Below are positions 61,447-64,000 of a DNA stretch of 64,000 bases, in pieces. The position numbers and the translations under genes are program-made. The first letter of the stretch is position 1. Each line of letters starts with the position of its first letter. The DNA is from Fulvivirga sp. GTDB taxonomy: Bacteria; Bacteroidota; Bacteroidia; Cytophagales; Cyclobacteriaceae. The stretch covers positions 62,001-126,000 of the forward strand of contig JANQLQ010000083.1 of assembly GCA_028280565.1 (NCBI GenBank), written 5' to 3'. A model generated the notes under the pieces. That model was not told the DNA's origin, ran no database searches, and saw only the letters and a program-made list of their open reading frames with translations.

Positions 61447-61953
61447 TACTGGTTGGAGGTTAAACGAAGTGGTCCTCCGACCTAAAATTAACTAGGGCGT
61501 CCGCCCGGTTTTCTTCGCTAACGACAGTTTAGCTCGCTAAAAGCAGTTGATCATCGAGAAACCAATAGCCGCTTACCTTTCGCCATAGCTATCAGTTTAA
61601 CCGTCCCCCTGTTAAAATTCTAAAGGGGTAGAAATATTGTAGATTACGGGAAATTCCTACGGTGAAACCTCGAAAGCGGTACTATTTCACCCCTTCGGGG
61701 TTGATATATTGGGTATTTATTTTCCCTATCATAATACCATCCCTTCGGGATTTAAAATACAGGTTAAACTCAATGTATTTCTTTAAACTGACGGCTATGA
61801 CCTTTTGCGAGTGACTGTCCGTTGGGTCAACTACAAATTAATACCAAAGCAGTATCCCATTTGAAAGTATACGTTCCTAGTCGAATACGAGCGGACGCTC
61901 TCCTTGTAGGTAGGTCGTAGGACCGCTACCGCTAAACCTATGACCAGTGCGTT
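61447..61953. repeat. ~507-bp direct repeat, right copy
   Basis: See left copy; scattered substitutions and small indels only. Confidence 0.95.
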
Positions 61954-62197
61954 GGTACTTTTTTGAGCTGTTCTACATTGTTTATGGGCTTCTATTTTTA
62001 CTGATCATAGTTAATTTAGTTCAGTGGTACCTAGTAGATCGATCTCCTCCAGGGGGGATCATCTTTATAAGTATTAAAACACTTATAATCTATATAAAAA
62101 GAACTAATAATGGTACAAATACCAATTCACGAACCGGTTTTTCACACACTTGTAACCAACTTGTATATTTACATAACTAAAATCAGTACAAATTGAC

Positions 62198-62413
62198 ATG
62201 ACAAGGCTTGGTGAGTATTTGGAAAAAAAACTAGCAAATAAGGCGGGTATAGCTCGAAAAACGGGAATTAGCAAAAACCGTTTGAGCCAACTCTCTATCA
62301 ATCATACGACAGTGCTGTCCGTTAAAGAACTATATTTAATTGCATTGGCGATAGAAGTAAATCCACACGAAATCTTAGACTTTGTTTGCCAAGACTTATC
62401 TCTTCCTAGTTAA
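62198..62413 (+). CDS. Small XRE/Cro-type HTH protein
   Basis: 'AGIARKTGISKNRLSQLSINHTTVLSVKELYLIALAIEVNPHEILDFV'. Confidence 0.8.
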   Translation: MTRLGEYLEKKLANKAGIARKTGISKNRLSQLSINHTTVLSVKELYLIALAIEVNPHEILDFVCQDLSLPS

Positions 62414-62485
62414 TGGTCACCTAATAAATAGTATCCTTAAAAGTCAATTGCCTGCATTACCTTTAATTTTAATAATAAGTTCAGG

Positions 62486-62692
62486 ATGGAAAAAGTTGTT
62501 TACAATAGAGTTAAGGCGGTTTTGGCGGAAAAAAGTAAAACCAATAATTGGCTTGCCGACAAGCTCCAAATGAATCGTACAACCGTCTCAAAATGGTGTA
62601 GAAATGAGATGCAGCCAAGAGTTGAAACCCTTTTCCAGATTGCCGATGTCTTAGACGTGGATGTAAGGGAACTTTTGGTCTCGACGAAATGA
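62486..62692 (+). CDS. Small XRE/Cro-type HTH protein
   Basis: 'NNWLADKLQMNRTTVSKWCRNEMQPRVETLFQIADVLDVDVRELLVSTK'. Confidence 0.9.
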   Translation: MEKVVYNRVKAVLAEKSKTNNWLADKLQMNRTTVSKWCRNEMQPRVETLFQIADVLDVDVRELLVSTK

Positions 62693-62888
62693 TCTGTATT
62701 CTTGGTTGTTGATTTGGGTTGAGATATTACATTCTATTTAGCCGACCAGGGACTCTCTCCATTGCTCGGCTATCAAAAGAACTCTAAAAAGAGTCGCTCA
62801 CGTTCTTCGCGAGTGACGACTATCCTTGAGGTCACCCAGCGGAAGCCAAGCGACTGTTTAGCATGTCAGTTTACAATATTTTAGCAAG

Positions 62889-63103
62889 ATCGGCTCAATA
62901 TGACACAATGTCAGTTGGAGGCGCTGCAAAGTCCGCTGTCACCCTTGCAAAGTCCATTGGAAGTATTGCAAAGCCCGTTGTTACCCCTGCAAGGTCGGCT
63001 GACTGGATTGCAAGGTCCGTTGACAGGGCTGCTAAGCACATTGAATATGCCACAATGTCAGTTGGCAGGGCTGCAAGGTCCGTTGGCAGCATTGCAAGCT
63101 TGG
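62889..63103. repeat. Degenerate 21-bp-period tandem repeat (minisatellite-like)
   Basis: Units such as GCTGCAAAGTCCGCTGTCACC / CTTGCAAAGTCCATTGGAAGT / ATTGCAAAGCCCGTTGTTACC / CCTGCAAGGTCGGCTGACTGG / ATTGCAAGGTCCGTTGACAGG; about ten units. Confidence 0.9.
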
Positions 63104-63210
63104 TTTAGCCCTAGAAACAGTCGCTTGCATTACGCAAATGATTGTTTTTATAGCTATTGTTCTTGAAATACCTTGACCTCCCGGCCTGGTCTCTGCTCAC
63201 CTACCGGGCC

Positions 63211-64000
63211 TCATTCTTTAGGCACCACGATATGTTTCCCAAAGAACAGTGCATTTAAAAACAGCCGGTTAGTACCATACCATGACCCCCTGAAATTAGG
63301 ATTGTCTGCGAACATCACCACCCTGCCGCTGCCTAGTGGGCTTACGATGAGAGAGGCAGAAGGCTTTAGAAAAGTGTTTAGATTTTCCTGGGTTATAAAT
63401 CCATCGATGTGTGGATCGGGCGTATATTTCGCTACGGTAGCGTAAGCATTTGTACTGGGTTCCAGCCACACCTCGCTGTTGCAGTAAACGGGTAATCGCC
63501 TCCTTGTAAAGCCAAAGCCTAAGGGGTGTGTGAGGTCCAGGTCCACTTCGAAAATGGCGCCACCCACCTCTTTCTTACCGATGTGTTCCGGGGCGGTAAC
63601 GTAAGGCAAACGTTTTACGGGCCGGTCCTGCTTTTTCTCATCGTTGTCATCCTCTTTTTCTTTTTTTACCAGCTTTTCCTTGACGAGTTTTTTCTCGATG
63701 GCCCACTTGGATGCCTCCCGGATGGTGACCAGTGTGTTTCCTTTGGACACCCAGCGGCTTATCTTTGCTCTTTTTACCGAATCCAGCCCCCGGTAGCTTC
63801 CCGAGATCATCACCATGGTGTTATATTTTGACAGGTCCACACGATCAAATTGGCGTAATTGTGCCTTTGTCACCGGCATATTCATGCGCGTGTCCAGCAG
63901 GTGCCATACTTCACCTGCTTCGTAAGAAGAGGTGCCTTCCCCTATCCAAAGGAGTGCCTTTGGCTTTTCCATAGCCCTGAAGGAAAAGCTGCCAAGGTCA
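63211..64000 (-). CDS. C-terminal part of an M14-type zinc carboxypeptidase-like protein, truncated by window edge
   Basis: Reverse frame is open to the window edge (DLGSFSFRAMEKPKALLWIGEGTSSYEAGEVWHLLDTRMNMPVTKAQL...). Resembles the C-terminal region of Bacteroidota M14 peptidases; no catalytic domain within the window. Confidence 0.65.
   Translation of the reverse strand, partial: DLGSFSFRAMEKPKALLWIGEGTSSYEAGEVWHLLDTRMNMPVTKAQLRQFDRVDLSKYNTMVMISGSYRGLDSVKRAKISRWVSKGNTLVTIREASKWAIEKKLVKEKLVKKEKEDDNDEKKQDRPVKRLPYVTAPEHIGKKEVGGAIFEVDLDLTHPLGFGFTRRRLPVYCNSEVWLEPSTNAYATVAKYTPDPHIDGFITQENLNTFLKPSASLIVSPLGSGRVVMFADNPNFRGSWYGTNRLFLNALFFGKHIVVPKE

Noticed and set aside
62863-63166. CRISPR array
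   Set aside because: Period is 21 bp with degenerate contiguous units and no repeat/unique-spacer alternation; no cas genes anywhere in the window.
1-64000. rRNA operon, intact tRNA genes or prophage
   Set aside because: No rRNA-like sequence, no complete cloverleaf-like tRNA and no phage structural or integrase genes were recognised.

Overview
This 64-kb window looks like a Bacteroidota (Cytophagales-like) chromosome. Most of it is ordinary core genome. Core content includes type IX secretion/gliding genes (SprE/PorW-like, gldK-gldL-gldM-gldN, a PorP/SprF-like protein), PBP1A, uvrC, hemD, hemW, a LytTR/histidine-kinase pair, type II NADH dehydrogenase, uvrA, a four-gene arsenosugar-type arsenic cluster (ArsM, PNP, ArsS, CMD-like), a LOG protein, an OmpA-family protein, a TonB-dependent receptor with a lipoprotein partner, MoxR, an FtsX/MacB permease, an S9 peptidase and a DUF4846 protein. 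The accessory signal is concentrated at about 34-38.2 kb and 60-63.2 kb. These regions hold three small toxin-antitoxin-like modules. YefM/YoeB sits between 137-bp direct repeats that differ at one base. DUF433/DUF5615 sits between ~506-bp near-identical direct repeats. HicB is intact, but the adjacent HicA frame has a premature TAG. A REP-like motif family (GTCGCT...CGACTGTTTTT) occurs at both repeat-bracketed loci, 23 kb apart. Nearby are two tandem mini HTH regulators and a degenerate 21-bp-period tandem repeat coding heptapeptides. The best candidate for something undescribed is this repeat-bracketed toxin-antitoxin cassette arrangement with its shared palindromic element. All family assignments are from reading the sequence and recalled family features; no database search was run.
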